A DNA stretch of 64,000 bases from Trueperella pyogenes (GTDB lineage: Bacteria > Actinomycetota > Actinomycetes > Actinomycetales > Actinomycetaceae), in NCBI RefSeq assembly GCF_900460345.1, contig NZ_UHHW01000002.1:558001-622000 (forward strand). The letters are read 5' to 3'. Of the stretch, positions 1 to 8,718 are shown one piece after another. Below the pieces are notes generated by a model. That model was not told the origin of the DNA, searched no databases, and saw only the letters and a list, made by a program, of their open reading frames with translations. The stretch's first letter is position 1. Every line of letters starts with the position of its first letter. The position numbers and the translations under genes were made by a program.

Positions 1-625
1 GGGTGACGGCGGACTGCTCGGAGAACGACTGTATCTGAATCGGGTTGTCTTTGCACGCCTTTGCGTTCATGTCAGTGAGGACTTCTTCTTGGTAGGTCCC
101 GGTTTGCACGCCGACGACGGTGCCGCACGGTGCCGTCTGGTCGAAGCCCTTTGGGTTGCCCGCGGGGACGGCCCACGCTGAGCCTGCCTCGAGGTACTGG
201 ATCATATCGACGACTTCTTGGCGCTCAGGGTTGATCGTGAAGTTTGCGATCCCGGCCTCATAGCGGCTGCCAATTCCGGGGATGATGGCGGCGAACTCGG
301 CGTGTTGGAACTCGGTTTCGAGGCCGAGAATCTTGCCTAGGGCTTTGCCAAGATCGATGTCGTATCCTTGCGGGGTGACGCCGTCGGGGGCGTAGAACTC
401 TGCGGGGGCGAAGAAAATGTTGGTTCCGAGGACGAGCTTGCCATCCGCCGCGATCTGCGCGGGAACCATGGCTGCGAGCTCGTCATTTTTTTCGATGGCG
501 GACAGATCAGCGGCACGGAAGCCCTCGGTCGCTGTCGTGGATGTCTGTGCGGCGTCGTCGCCTGAGCAGGCGGTCAACGAGAGGGCGAGGGTGGCGGCCG
601 CGAGGACCGAGAGTGTGCGCTTCAT
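1..625 (-). CDS. Amino-acid ABC transporter substrate-binding lipoprotein (partial)
   Basis: The gene runs off the left edge; 208 codons are visible from the ATG at 625. The N-terminus MKRTLSVLAAATLALSLTAC is a lipoprotein signal peptide with lipobox LTAC, so the mature protein would be anchored outside the membrane. The mature part reads like family 3 solute-binding proteins (PF00497): a GKLVLGTN opening strand, a 'YDIDLGKALG' segment and 'FAAIIPGIGSRYEAGI'. These bind polar amino acids for an ABC importer. The partner permease and ATPase would lie left of the window. A GGAGGA Shine-Dalgarno sits five bases before the start. Family assignment is firm; the substrate cannot be read from the sequence. 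Confidence 0.85.
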   Translation of the reverse strand, partial: MKRTLSVLAAATLALSLTACSGDDAAQTSTTATEGFRAADLSAIEKNDELAAMVPAQIAADGKLVLGTNIFFAPAEFYAPDGVTPQGYDIDLGKALGKILGLETEFQHAEFAAIIPGIGSRYEAGIANFTINPERQEVVDMIQYLEAGSAWAVPAGNPKGFDQTAPCGTVVGVQTGTYQEEVLTDMNAKACKDNPIQIQSFSEQSAVT

Positions 626-644
626 AGTTCCTCCGTAGAAAAAT

Positions 645-663
645 GTGCGCCTGCCTGGCGCAC
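645..663 (-). promoter_or_regulatory. Stem-loop in the leader of the substrate-binding protein gene
   Basis: A perfect 7-bp stem, GTGCGCC and GGCGCAC, encloses a 5-base loop and ends about 20 bases before the start codon at 625. It may be an mRNA hairpin or a protein site. There is no T-run, so a terminator is unlikely. Function is inferred only from position. Confidence 0.4.
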
Positions 664-679
664 CGCTACAGTAAGTATA

Positions 680-703
680 TGCATAGCTTCGAATAACTAT
701 GCA
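680..703 (-). promoter_or_regulatory. Inverted repeat in the promoter region of the substrate-binding protein gene
   Basis: TGCATAG and CTATGCA form perfect 7-bp arms around a 10-base centre that itself contains TTCGAA. On the minus strand a TATACT hexamer follows directly, which could be the -10 box, so the dyad would overlap the -35/spacer region. It is a good candidate operator for a dimeric regulator. The regulator is unknown. Confidence 0.45.
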
Positions 704-751
704 AGATGGGGTGGGTGTGTTAGGCCACACTGCACCGACGTCGTCGGCACG

Positions 752-1522
752 TTACCGGCCGACCATCGCCCACGCGCGCACACCACCAGCCATGCCAGCC
801 ATGTTAGCCACCCAGGTCACCTCGGGCATGCGCGCCCGTACCGAATCGGTCACCCGGCTCGCGTTACCGCCACCGATGTATAGGGTGTCCCAGCGAAAAA
901 CCGGCCACAGCGTTTCGATGGCTTTCAACACGCGGCGCGACCATGCGGCGTCGCCGAGCCGGACGCGCTCGTGCTCGCCAAGGATGTCGTCGTAGGTCAG
1001 CCCCCAGCGCACAGTTGCATGAGAAATCTCCAGGTGGGGCGCGAGCAGGCCGTTGTCAAGGAAAGCTGATCCCAGTCCGGTGCCCAGGGTGAGGACGAGC
1101 TCAAGGCCCTTGCCGGTCGCAATATCGGCGGCGGCGACTTCGGCGTCGTTAAGGACGAGGGCGGGCACGCCGAACCGAGCCTCGAGCGCGCCTTGCATAT
1201 CTTGCCCAGTCCACGCGTGCTCTAAGTTGGGCAGCACGCGGGTGTGGGGGCCAGCACGGCGAATATAATGCGGGGTGTAGACGACCACGCCGTGGCGAAT
1301 CATGCCCGGCATACCGAGGGTGGTGCGGTCGATATGGGGGGATCCCATCTCGGTGAGTTGGTGCTCGATTACCTTCAGGAGATCTTCGGGGGAAAACGGG
1401 TAGGGCACCTGCGTGCGGACGACGTCGCTGCATTGGGATCCGCTCGCGTCCAGAATGCAGGACTTAATGCCGCCGCCGCCGCAATCGACGGCCAAGGTGA
1501 TGGGATTCGGGGTCGCGTCCAT
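752..1522 (-). CDS. ROK-family sugar kinase, polyphosphate-glucokinase-like
   Basis: A 256-aa protein of the ROK fold. The N-terminal phosphate-1 loop is DCGGGGIK (residues 13-20), a variant of the usual DIGGTGIKG. The ND of LNDAEVAA (125-126) corresponds to the catalytic-base region, and LGTGLGSA (about 146-153) is the second phosphate loop. The cysteine-rich zinc motif of NagC/GlcK-type ROK proteins is absent, as in actinobacterial polyphosphate glucokinases (PpgK), which phosphorylate glucose with polyphosphate or ATP. ATG at 1522 was chosen over an upstream TTG at 1540; neither has a clear Shine-Dalgarno. The changed first loop (C and G in place of I and G/T) makes substrate and donor uncertain. 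Confidence 0.7.
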   Translation of the reverse strand: MDATPNPITLAVDCGGGGIKSCILDASGSQCSDVVRTQVPYPFSPEDLLKVIEHQLTEMGSPHIDRTTLGMPGMIRHGVVVYTPHYIRRAGPHTRVLPNLEHAWTGQDMQGALEARFGVPALVLNDAEVAAADIATGKGLELVLTLGTGLGSAFLDNGLLAPHLEISHATVRWGLTYDDILGEHERVRLGDAAWSRRVLKAIETLWPVFRWDTLYIGGGNASRVTDSVRARMPEVTWVANMAGMAGGVRAWAMVGR

Positions 1523-1595
1523 GCTTAGACGGTAGCGCAAAAGTTAGGACATTCAGTAATTTTTGTGGGTCGGTTTCGCCTCGTAGTCTAGAGGT

Positions 1596-2438
1596 ATGCG
1601 GATACGTATCGATCTGTCCTACGACGGCACCGGATTTCACGGCTGGGCTGTCCAACCTGGCCTGCGTACAGTGCAGGGCGAACTTGAGGCGGCGCTGGCG
1701 ACGATCCTGCGCACGCCCGTAGTGCTCACGGTGGCTGGCCGCACCGACGCCGGCGTTCACGCGGCCGGTCAGTGCGCCCACTTCGACGTCGATGAAGCGG
1801 CATGGCAGCGGCTGCCTGGGCGCTCGAGCCGTACGCCGAGTGAGTCCTTGGTGCGCAAGATCAACGCCATCACTTCGCGCGCGGCGCAGGGGCCAACCGG
1901 ATACACGGATGTGGTGGTGCGCAGCGCCGAGGTGGTGCCGGACGCATTTGACGCGCGATTCTCCGCGCTGTGGCGCAGGTATTCATATCGCATTGCCGAC
2001 GGCGTAGGGCACTGGGACCCCCGTAGGCGGGACGTGTTGTGGTTGGCTCATGAACTGGATGTGGACACGATGAACCGGGCGGCCGCAGGCCTGCTTGGAG
2101 AACACGATTTCATTTCCTACTGCAAGCCGCGCGACGGCGCCTCAACTGTGCGCACGCTCCTGGAACTGGGGTTTGTGCGGGAAGGTGGCATGGTCACGGG
2201 CTTTGCGAAGGCCGATGCGTTTTGTCATTCGCAGGTGCGCACGCTCATGGGGACCTTGATCGAGGTTGGCCGGGGTGCGCGCGCGGAGAGTTGGCCGACG
2301 TCGCGGCTAGCGGCTGCCGTGCGTAACGGCGAAGTGATCGTCGCGCCGCCGCACCCGCTCACTCTCGAGGAGATTGGCTACCCTGCGCCGGAGGAGTACG
2401 GGGTGCAAGCGGCGTTGACGCGACGGTATCGAGGTTAG
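1596..2438 (+). CDS. truA: tRNA pseudouridine(38-40) synthase TruA
   Basis: This 280-aa protein makes pseudouridine at positions 38-40 of the tRNA anticodon arm. The family motif AGRTDAGVHA carries the catalytic aspartate (Asp51), and the start (RIRIDLSYDGTGFHGW) is typical. The length is near the family's 260-290 aa. A GAGG lies just before the ATG. In many actinobacteria truA sits between rplQ and rplM; here about 6 kb of transporter and regulatory genes separates it from rplM at 8719. Confidence 0.95.
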   Translation: MRIRIDLSYDGTGFHGWAVQPGLRTVQGELEAALATILRTPVVLTVAGRTDAGVHAAGQCAHFDVDEAAWQRLPGRSSRTPSESLVRKINAITSRAAQGPTGYTDVVVRSAEVVPDAFDARFSALWRRYSYRIADGVGHWDPRRRDVLWLAHELDVDTMNRAAAGLLGEHDFISYCKPRDGASTVRTLLELGFVREGGMVTGFAKADAFCHSQVRTLMGTLIEVGRGARAESWPTSRLAAAVRNGEVIVAPPHPLTLEEIGYPAPEEYGVQAALTRRYRG

Positions 2439-2994
2439 CCGTGCAGCCGCTGAATTCCGGGATGCTAGATTGTTGAATGCCATTGATAATGCAGTTACTG
2501 GAGTGGGGTTGTTATTCTCCGCCCGGTCGTACATCCGTTGCCGGTGACGACTCGTTGTTTTTCTCACTGTCGTGTACCCTTCGTCCCGTGAGAGACAAAA
2601 ATGGGCAACAAGAAGTATCCCTATCCCGATTAAGGTCGGCGTACCTTATGCGTATTGAGCGCGCAGCTGGCGTGGTGCCTCGTATTGTTTGAGCGAGAAA
2701 TGCACCCATGGAGGAAGGTGTGGTGTCGCAGGAGTCTGTCATCGAGGTTGTCGCGACGCAAAACATGAATATGAGCCCTACCTGGCTCATATAGCGTCTG
2801 GTGGGCGACATATTCAAAAGAAATGTCGGCAAGTCGGCCAAAATCTCAAGAAAAATGTCTGGTTTCCCTCTTGGGGGGGGTGGTCCCAAAAAGCTAAACT
2901 CGTACAACAAAGTGGCTGGGAGCATCGAATGCTCCCAGCCACGGGACTATTTGCCCCTTGTCGTTGCGATCGTCCGATATCGCACGCTGTGAAC
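2439..2994. other. Non-coding gap with a degenerate repeat copy
   Basis: Several frames are open here on both strands but none shows a protein family or convincing start signals. The stretch 2770-2829 is a degraded copy of the palindromic element found intact at 9807-9883: its right arm (2813-2829, TTCAAAAGAAATGTCGG) differs at one base from the intact arm, while the left arm has decayed. A G8-like run lies near 2873-2880. A terminator hairpin (2912-2942) closes the gap. Confidence 0.5.
2912..2942 (-). terminator. Hairpin terminator after the 2995-3393 gene
   Basis: Perfect 14-bp arms (GTGGCTGGGAGCAT and its complement) enclose the 3-base loop CGA. On the minus strand the stem is followed by TTTGTTG, a weak U-tract. 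It would end transcription of the minus-strand membrane-protein gene. Confidence 0.7.
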
Positions 2995-3393
2995 TCACTT
3001 CGCTAGGGCCTCGCCCGCTTTCGCCTCGTCAAGGCGGTTGAAGGAGATCTGAGCACCGTTTGCGACTGGCACGCTAAGATCTTCCACCTTGTGCCGTGTG
3101 CGGCGCGTCTTTGTGGCAACAAGTTGCTTGAGATAGGCGCGTTTGACGGTGAGAACGACGTAGAAACCAATGAGAATGAATACGAGGTTGGAAAAGAGCG
3201 AGGGCCAAGCGCCGGTGGCTGATGCAAGGATGACCATGAACACCCCTGAGGTGATGCATATGAGCTGGTAGCGCAAGGAATCGGCGGCTAGTCTTCCGGT
3301 CGAGACGAGGTAGTAGCCGCCGAGGTAAAGCACAGCTCCGAGCCAGCCGAGGCTCTGCGCTAGGGTCTGAATCATGTCGTTCACATCCAACAT
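2995..3393 (-). CDS. Small integral membrane protein, CBU_0592-like
   Basis: A 132-aa protein with about three hydrophobic helices in residues 12-85 (GWLGAVLYLGGYYLVS, LICITSGVFMVILASAT, LFSNLVFILIGFYVVL) and a charged cytoplasmic tail. The pattern of a 'GWLGAVLYLGGYYL' helix followed by two more matches the CBU_0592-type membrane domain, whose function is unknown. It is transcribed away from the LysR gene at 3457, with only about 60 bp between them, so it is a possible target of that regulator (inference from layout). Confidence 0.65.
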   Translation of the reverse strand: MLDVNDMIQTLAQSLGWLGAVLYLGGYYLVSTGRLAADSLRYQLICITSGVFMVILASATGAWPSLFSNLVFILIGFYVVLTVKRAYLKQLVATKTRRTRHKVEDLSVPVANGAQISFNRLDEAKAGEALAK

Positions 3394-3456
3394 AGTGAAC
3401 GCTCCGGCGGTTAATTACAATTGCAATAAACTGGAGTGAAGATTAAGTTTTACTTC

Positions 3457-4392
3457 ATGGGTATTTCGGTGCAACGTCTTGACGTTCTCTTGGCGGTCTC
3501 GCGGGAAGGAGGCATCCAAGCGGCAGCCGATGCGCTGCGCGTTTCGCCCTCCGCCGTAAGCCAACAAATCCGCAAGCTGGAGCGGGAATGTGGGACGGAG
3601 CTGCTCACCAGAACCCATTCCGGAGCGGTCTTGACCGTGGCGGGCAAAATCGTCGTCGCCGGCGCCGAACGCATCGAAAGTGAACTCGATCGCACTTACC
3701 GCGAACTGCTGGAAGCCGAAGGCGTGCCCACGGGAATAGTGCGTCTTTCCTCATTCCAAACCGTCATCCGCGGCCTTGTCCTGCCCAACCTCGACGCATT
3801 TTCCGAGATGGCTCCGGGCATTGATCTCCACCTGCGCGAATCGGATGCCGGCGCTGCCCTCTCCGCAGTGCGCCGCGGCAAGACCGATATCGCCGTGCTC
3901 GAGTTCGATTCTGAGATCCCGCGTGGCCCGCGCGGCGTCAAAGTCTTTCCGCTCCTACAAGAGCCGTGGTACATGGTCTATCCCTCCAGCTACGCAGACC
4001 CGCACGACCCGCGGGAACTAGCGAGCCAGACCTGGCTCGGCGTCGATCCCAATACAGCCGCCGGCATAGCTACCTCTCGCCTAGCCGAGCAATGGGGTTT
4101 CACGCCGTCGAGTAAGTACGTCTATGAAGACTACGACGTCGCCCTGCACATGGTCGCGGCAGGCCTCGGCACCACCGTGCTCCCTAAGCTGGGCTTGACC
4201 AACCTGCCCGACGGCGTCCAGGCGCGTATGCTGACTGGGCTCGGAACCCGCCGCCTCGTCTTGTGTACGTCGGCGGCGCTGTCGCGCCAATCCGACACCA
4301 TTGATCTCACCTGTAAGGTACTCCGCCACATCGCGTTGACTCATTGGGAACAAGGAGACAAGACGACAGCTCCGGGCGCCACACAAGCTTAG
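3457..4392 (+). CDS. LysR-family transcriptional regulator
   Basis: About 311 aa. Residues 1-60 form the LysR winged helix-turn-helix ('GGIQAAADALRVSPSAVSQQIRKLE'-like segment), and residues 90-290 form the substrate-binding co-inducer domain ('GIVRLSSFQTVIRGLVLPNL', 'MVAAGLGTTVLPKLG'). ATG 3457 places the HTH at the usual distance from the N-terminus; a GTG at 3436 in the same frame is the alternative, and neither has a good Shine-Dalgarno. The AT-rich ATTACAATTGCAAT just upstream (about 3413-3427) is dyad-like and may be the LysR box shared with the divergent gene. Its ligand is unknown. Confidence 0.88.
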   Translation: MGISVQRLDVLLAVSREGGIQAAADALRVSPSAVSQQIRKLERECGTELLTRTHSGAVLTVAGKIVVAGAERIESELDRTYRELLEAEGVPTGIVRLSSFQTVIRGLVLPNLDAFSEMAPGIDLHLRESDAGAALSAVRRGKTDIAVLEFDSEIPRGPRGVKVFPLLQEPWYMVYPSSYADPHDPRELASQTWLGVDPNTAAGIATSRLAEQWGFTPSSKYVYEDYDVALHMVAAGLGTTVLPKLGLTNLPDGVQARMLTGLGTRRLVLCTSAALSRQSDTIDLTCKVLRHIALTHWEQGDKTTAPGATQA

Positions 4393-4414
4393 CTTTGCCT
4401 CATGTGAGGGGAGG

Positions 4415-4430
4415 CCGCCTAGGCGGTTTT
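4415..4430 (+). terminator. Short terminator between the LysR and ecfT genes
   Basis: CCGCCTAGGCGG is a perfect 12-bp palindrome followed by TTTT on the plus strand. The two convergent genes end at 4392 and 4429, so the hairpin lies exactly between them and overlaps the stop codon of ecfT. Confidence 0.6.
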
Positions 4431-5259
4431 AGAGAAAAGGATTCCAAAAGCGCCCACCGTTGACCTGGATGAGTGCTATGGCCGCGGCTACCACCCCGAT
4501 ACTGAGCGCCAACACCAACCAGTCGCCTAACGTCATGGCTCGCGCGCGAATCCACGTGCGCTTCTTTTCCCGCCCAAAACCGCGCAATTCCATGGCAGCT
4601 GCGATGGACTCGATGCGGTCAAACGTGCCGAGCAAGAGCGGCATAAGAATACGCGAGACGTTGCGGATCCGCGTGGCCAGACTGACCTTGCGCGTGATAT
4701 CCAGACCGCGCGCCTGTTGGGCGAGGGAGATCGTGGTGAACTCGCGCTGAATATCCGGGATGAAGCGCAGCGCGAGTGCGACCGAATAGGCGAAACGATA
4801 AGGGACACCGATCTTGTTCAGGGAGGCTGCAAACTCGCTCGGCGGCGTCGTGCCCACGAAGGTGAGGACTGCCGGGAGAACGGCGAAGTATTTCAGTGTG
4901 ACCAGGCTCTGATAGAAGACCTGCTCTTGGGTGAGTTTCCAGCGCCCTGGCCCATCGACAATGATGTGCACAGTGCCAAACAGCTCCGTGCCATACATCG
5001 GTGCGAACACGTAAATGAGGAGATTATTGAGCACCATAAAGACGACGACGAGGGTGATGACCACCTTCATATCGCTGAGCTTGAGCCGGGCACCCACCCA
5101 CATGCCGAGGTTGACGAAGGCGAGGGCGAGGAGGAGCCGCGCGTCGAAGGTGATGGCTGCCGCCACGACGAGCGCAATCACAATGAGCAGCTTGGCCGTG
5201 CCGGTGAGCCGGTGGACAGGGCTGGTGCGTTCTATGTAGCCGAGGATCGAGTTAGCCAC
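4429..5259 (-). CDS. ECF transporter T component (EcfT)
   Basis: A 276-aa membrane protein (CbiQ/EcfT family) that couples the S subunit to the ATPase. Several hydrophobic helices lie in the first 150 residues and again at the C-terminus. The two cytoplasmic coupling motifs are present: QARGLD and ELRGFG, the Ala-Arg-Gly type signatures that dock on the ATPases. GTG at 5259 was chosen because GGAGG precedes it and it overlaps the stop of the upstream ATPase gene by 8 bp; the open frame extends further upstream only through the ATPase gene. Translational coupling with the ATPase is likely. Confidence 0.9.
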   Translation of the reverse strand: MANSILGYIERTSPVHRLTGTAKLLIVIALVVAAAITFDARLLLALAFVNLGMWVGARLKLSDMKVVITLVVVFMVLNNLLIYVFAPMYGTELFGTVHIIVDGPGRWKLTQEQVFYQSLVTLKYFAVLPAVLTFVGTTPPSEFAASLNKIGVPYRFAYSVALALRFIPDIQREFTTISLAQQARGLDITRKVSLATRIRNVSRILMPLLLGTFDRIESIAAAMELRGFGREKKRTWIRARAMTLGDWLVLALSIGVVAAAIALIQVNGGRFWNPFL

Positions 5260-6997
5260 GCAGACCTCCGTCCGTAACTGCTTCGCGCTCGCGGCGATCG
5301 ACTTCGAGGAATCGACGCACGAGTGCCTGGGCGGCCAGCCCGTAGCGTTCAGCCAGTGTGTACAATCCCGTGGTGACCAGATCGGCGCGGGCAGTGACAT
5401 CTGGATCGGTGAGAACTGCCGACGGCGGTGCATCGGCGATGATCATCCCGTCCGAAATGACGAGGATCCGCTCGGTGTAGTCCAAGGCCAAATGCATGTC
5501 GTGGGTAATGAGGATGACCGTAGTGCCGGACTTATTGAGCTCGGTTAAGAAGTCCATAAACTCGGTGTAATGCCGAAAATCCTGGCCAGCCGTCGGTTCA
5601 TCCAAGATGAGGATCTGCGGGCCGAGCGCGAGCATCACCGCGATCGTCACGCGCTTCTTTTGCCCGTGCGAGAGCGCGGATATAGGCCAGGAGCGGAACG
5701 GCCACAGGCCACACACCTTCATCGCGTTGTCGGCCCGCTCGGTAATGTCAACTTCGGCCATGCCCCGAGCGCGCAATCCCAGCTCAATCTCCTCGCGGAT
5801 AAATGAGCTCGACAGCATTTGCCCCGGTTCCTGAAGCACGAAGCCCACCCGCTCGCCTTGTTGAGCTAGCGACCACTGCGCCGCGTCCTCGCCGCCAATC
5901 ATGATAGTGCCCGCGGTGGGTGCAATAAACCCGGCAATCGCGCGGGCGAGCGTCGATTTTCCAGCACCGTTCGAGCCGACGATCCCGATCATCGAGCCCT
6001 GCGCAATACTTGTGGAAAGATGCTCGAGAACCTGCACGTCGGGCAGGTCCCCGCCGCGCTTGTAGCTGACGGACACGTCCACGACGTCGACCGCTTTACG
6101 GGCGTGGACAGGCTCGGCCTCTCCCGCGCCGCAGGCGGCAAAGGAAGCGAGCCTGGCGACGGCGTCGTCGTCCAACACAGTGCGGTCGACGTTGGACGGG
6201 CGCATGTCCGGCGTGACGTCGATGCCCGCGTAACGGAGCGCTGCCACGTGCAAGGGCGGGCGGATGCCGTTGGCTTCCAGGAGGCCGGAGGATACCATCG
6301 CATCGGGTGGCAGATCGGCTACAATTTTGCCGCCGTCCATGAGGATAATGCGGTCAACCGGCCGGTGTAGGACTTCCTCGAGCCGATGCTCGACGATGAG
6401 GACGGTTTTGCCGTCCTGGCTCAGGGTATCGATCAGCTCGATTGTGGCGCGGCCAGAGGCAGGATCGAGCATGGCGAGGGGTTCGTCGAACAGGAGGATG
6501 TCGACGTCGTCAACGAGCACTCCGGCCATAGCCACGCGCTGCTTTTGCCCGCCGGAGAGGTCCTGCGGGGCGGCGCTGAGGTGATCCGCAATGCCCACCC
6601 GCCGAGCCGACTTGTGCACAGCATCCCCCATGAGGTGTTGGGGAACCATCTGATTTTCAAGCGAGAACGCGATATCTTCGGCGACGGTCAGGCCCACGAA
6701 CTGAGCCGACGAGTCCTGCAAAACGGTGCCGACACGGCGCGAGACATCCACCAGGTTCGCCGACGACGGGTCAAGGCCTGCCACCGACACCGACCCCTCG
6801 ACCACACGACCATTGAAATGCGTGAATGCCAGCGAGTTCAACACGTTAATGAGGGTTGATTTGCCACACCCAGACCGCCCAACGACGGCGACTTTCTCGC
6901 CTTCCGCGATAGTCAGGCTAATACCACGTAGGGTGGGTTCGGCCTGGCTCTCGTACTGGAAAGTCAGGTTATTGACTGCAATGAGCGGCCGGGGCAC
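5252..6997 (-). CDS. ECF transporter fused double ATPase (EcfA1-EcfA2, YkoD-like)
   Basis: A 581-aa protein with two ABC ATPase domains in one chain. Domain 1: Walker A GRSGCGKST near residue 40, signature LSGGQKQR, Walker B ILLFDEP. Domain 2 (from about residue 305): Walker A GSNGAGKST, a variant signature LSHGQKKR, and ILILDEP. It would power uptake through the UPF0397 S component and EcfT. The GTG start has AGGAGG about nine bases upstream and lies 4 bp after the S-component stop, so the three genes form one transcription unit. The second signature (LSHGQ for LSGGQ) is a common variant in this family. Confidence 0.92.
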   Translation of the reverse strand: MPRPLIAVNNLTFQYESQAEPTLRGISLTIAEGEKVAVVGRSGCGKSTLINVLNSLAFTHFNGRVVEGSVSVAGLDPSSANLVDVSRRVGTVLQDSSAQFVGLTVAEDIAFSLENQMVPQHLMGDAVHKSARRVGIADHLSAAPQDLSGGQKQRVAMAGVLVDDVDILLFDEPLAMLDPASGRATIELIDTLSQDGKTVLIVEHRLEEVLHRPVDRIILMDGGKIVADLPPDAMVSSGLLEANGIRPPLHVAALRYAGIDVTPDMRPSNVDRTVLDDDAVARLASFAACGAGEAEPVHARKAVDVVDVSVSYKRGGDLPDVQVLEHLSTSIAQGSMIGIVGSNGAGKSTLARAIAGFIAPTAGTIMIGGEDAAQWSLAQQGERVGFVLQEPGQMLSSSFIREEIELGLRARGMAEVDITERADNAMKVCGLWPFRSWPISALSHGQKKRVTIAVMLALGPQILILDEPTAGQDFRHYTEFMDFLTELNKSGTTVILITHDMHLALDYTERILVISDGMIIADAPPSAVLTDPDVTARADLVTTGLYTLAERYGLAAQALVRRFLEVDRREREAVTDGGLRG

Positions 6998-7001
6998 TGG
7001 C

Positions 7002-7559
7002 CTAGTCCTCCTGGCGCAGTGAGCCCGAACCTGTGCGGGTACGGGCGTAAATGGCCAGAATCAGTGTGCCGAGCACGCAGGTGACCACCGAGTTGGACGC
7101 GAAGGCGAAAGCGCCTTGAGTGAAGACCTTCGACGTCGGCTCCGAATAGATCAAGATGTCGCCAAGCGGAGCCACCAAGAGCCAGGCTACCGCGTGGGCG
7201 GCGATGACACTCAGATTAAAACGCACCAGCGTCTTCGAACCGAAATCGCCCTCACGCACCCGGTTACCCATCACAAACAGGCCGATCAGCAGGCCAAATA
7301 CGAGAGTTGCTAGCTCCCACGAGAGCCAAATTCCCCAGGTGGCGTCGATGAGCAGGTGGCCGATAAAGCCGGCCAATGCGCCGACGACCGGGCCGTAGAG
7401 GGCGGCGAACACGGCGAGCACAGCGTACTGCAACGAGATAGTGGTGTTGGGAATCGGGGAGGGGATCGCGACGAAGCGGCCCAACACGAAGAACAGGGCG
7501 GCACCGATACCGATAGCCACCACTTGGACGACGGGGGAGACCTTAGCGAACGTGGACAT
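7002..7559 (-). CDS. ECF transporter S component, UPF0397 family
   Basis: A 185-aa membrane protein with five to six hydrophobic helices. The segment 'VVAIGIGAALFFVLGRFVAI' followed by 'PSPIPNTTISLQYAVLAV' and 'GFIGHLLID' is diagnostic of the UPF0397 (COG4720) substrate-binding subunits. ATG 7559 has AAGGAG nine bases upstream; an in-frame TTG at 7574 lies inside that Shine-Dalgarno and is rejected. Substrates of this family are not firmly known. Here the next gene upstream is a SAM hydrolase, which hints at a SAM, adenosine or methionine link (inference). Confidence 0.9.
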   Translation of the reverse strand: MSTFAKVSPVVQVVAIGIGAALFFVLGRFVAIPSPIPNTTISLQYAVLAVFAALYGPVVGALAGFIGHLLIDATWGIWLSWELATLVFGLLIGLFVMGNRVREGDFGSKTLVRFNLSVIAAHAVAWLLVAPLGDILIYSEPTSKVFTQGAFAFASNSVVTCVLGTLILAIYARTRTGSGSLRQED

Positions 7560-7602
7560 GGTGTTCTCCTTCAACTCAAGCCGCGGAACAAGCTGCGGAA
7601 TT

Positions 7603-8439
7603 TTATTGTCTACTTAGCGTGATAGCCCATGCAGGGCCGGTGCCGATGTTGAATGCGCGGGCGTAGGAACCGCGGTTGATGGCCACCGCCATACGGTCGA
7701 GGGAATTGACGTAGGCGAGCGATTCGCCCACCTCGACCGAGGCGAAAGAGGGGACATAGGTGACATGGTTGGCGTGGACGACGCCGCCGTCGTGGGTGAC
7801 GTGCATCCGGACGCGGTCACCGAAGCCGAAGCCCAGTCCGAGGAATTGCTCGCGCGAAATCGAGGTCCACAGCGAACCGTAGCGGACGTCCAGGGCGTCG
7901 ATGGTGCCCGTGATTGAGTCTGCCTCGACGGTCGGATCTGTGACGGGTAGGAGAGCGAGGCGAGCTGGATCGAGGGCCGGTCCAACCTCGGGATACGAAA
8001 TAACGCCCGCGGCTAGGCGCGCGCCCGTGTAAGCGTAGACGTCCCGGCCGTGGAAGGTGTAGGAAGCCTCAGAGCCACGCAGGCGGTTCGCGGTTTCGTC
8101 AATCTCGCGCACCTCGGTGACCCCGAAGATGGACTGGACATGGGTGAGCGTGCCGTTGTCTGGGGTCACAATGAAATGACCGGTGGCGGTTTTTGCCACC
8201 ACTGACTTGCGCTCCGAGCCCACACCCGGATCCACCACAGAGACGAACACGGTGCCTGCGGGCCAGTAGTCAATCGTCTGCGCAAGACGGTAGGAACCCT
8301 CCCAAATGTTATAGGGAGGAATATTGTGTGTGAGGTTGTAAATCTGCAGGGCCGGGTCACACGACAGGGCGACGCCGTACATCGCGGCGACCGCACCATC
8401 GTCTAAGCCGAAATCTGACTGAATAACTAGTGCTTTCAC
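7603..8439 (-). CDS. SAM hydroxide adenosyltransferase (S-adenosylmethionine hydrolase, DUF62)
   Basis: A 278-aa member of the DUF62/SAM_HAT family, which hydrolyses S-adenosylmethionine to adenosine and methionine. The family's Asp-Arg-His triad is visible as D70 (VVDPGVG), R77 (SERK) and H130 (TFHGRD); the opening ALVIQSDFGLDDG is also typical. GTG 8439 starts the conserved sequence; the open frame reaches back to 8517 without homology. It is the first gene of a four-gene minus-strand block with the UPF0397 ECF transporter, separated from it by 43 bp. The start sits six bases after a -10-like hexamer, suggesting a leaderless mRNA. Confidence 0.9.
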   Translation of the reverse strand: MKALVIQSDFGLDDGAVAAMYGVALSCDPALQIYNLTHNIPPYNIWEGSYRLAQTIDYWPAGTVFVSVVDPGVGSERKSVVAKTATGHFIVTPDNGTLTHVQSIFGVTEVREIDETANRLRGSEASYTFHGRDVYAYTGARLAAGVISYPEVGPALDPARLALLPVTDPTVEADSITGTIDALDVRYGSLWTSISREQFLGLGFGFGDRVRMHVTHDGGVVHANHVTYVPSFASVEVGESLAYVNSLDRMAVAINRGSYARAFNIGTGPAWAITLSRQ

Positions 8440-8474
8440 ACTATTATCGTATCGGTGAAGCGGTTCGTAGTGAA
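8440..8474 (-). promoter_or_regulatory. Probable leaderless promoter of the SAM hydrolase/ECF operon
   Basis: On the minus strand TTCACT (8474-8469), a 17-base spacer and TACGAT (8451-8446) make a -35/-10 pair. The GTG start is only six bases after the -10 box, so transcription would begin at or next to the start codon. No Shine-Dalgarno is present, which agrees with leaderless translation. Confidence 0.5.
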
Positions 8475-8718
8475 AACTGCTCCGCCCATTGGACGGCGGC
8501 GTTTGGCAGGTCTGCAAACCGCGCTACGGCGTCGTTGGTGGAACTGACCACACCGGCCAGAAGACCTTTGACGCCGCTAGGCGCGCCGATTAGAATCAAA
8601 AACCGTTGTGCCCTGATGCCTATTCCCACTCGTCGAGGCACGGCAGCAAGTTTGACCATTTGGCACATAGCGGCGAAGCCATTCCGCTAGCCAAGCTTGA
8701 ATAGAAAAGGCTACGCAA

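Noticed and set aside
2512..2925. 137-codon minus-strand frame in the gap after truA
   Set aside because: No protein family, it contains a decayed repeat and half of a terminator hairpin, and it lacks a Shine-Dalgarno.
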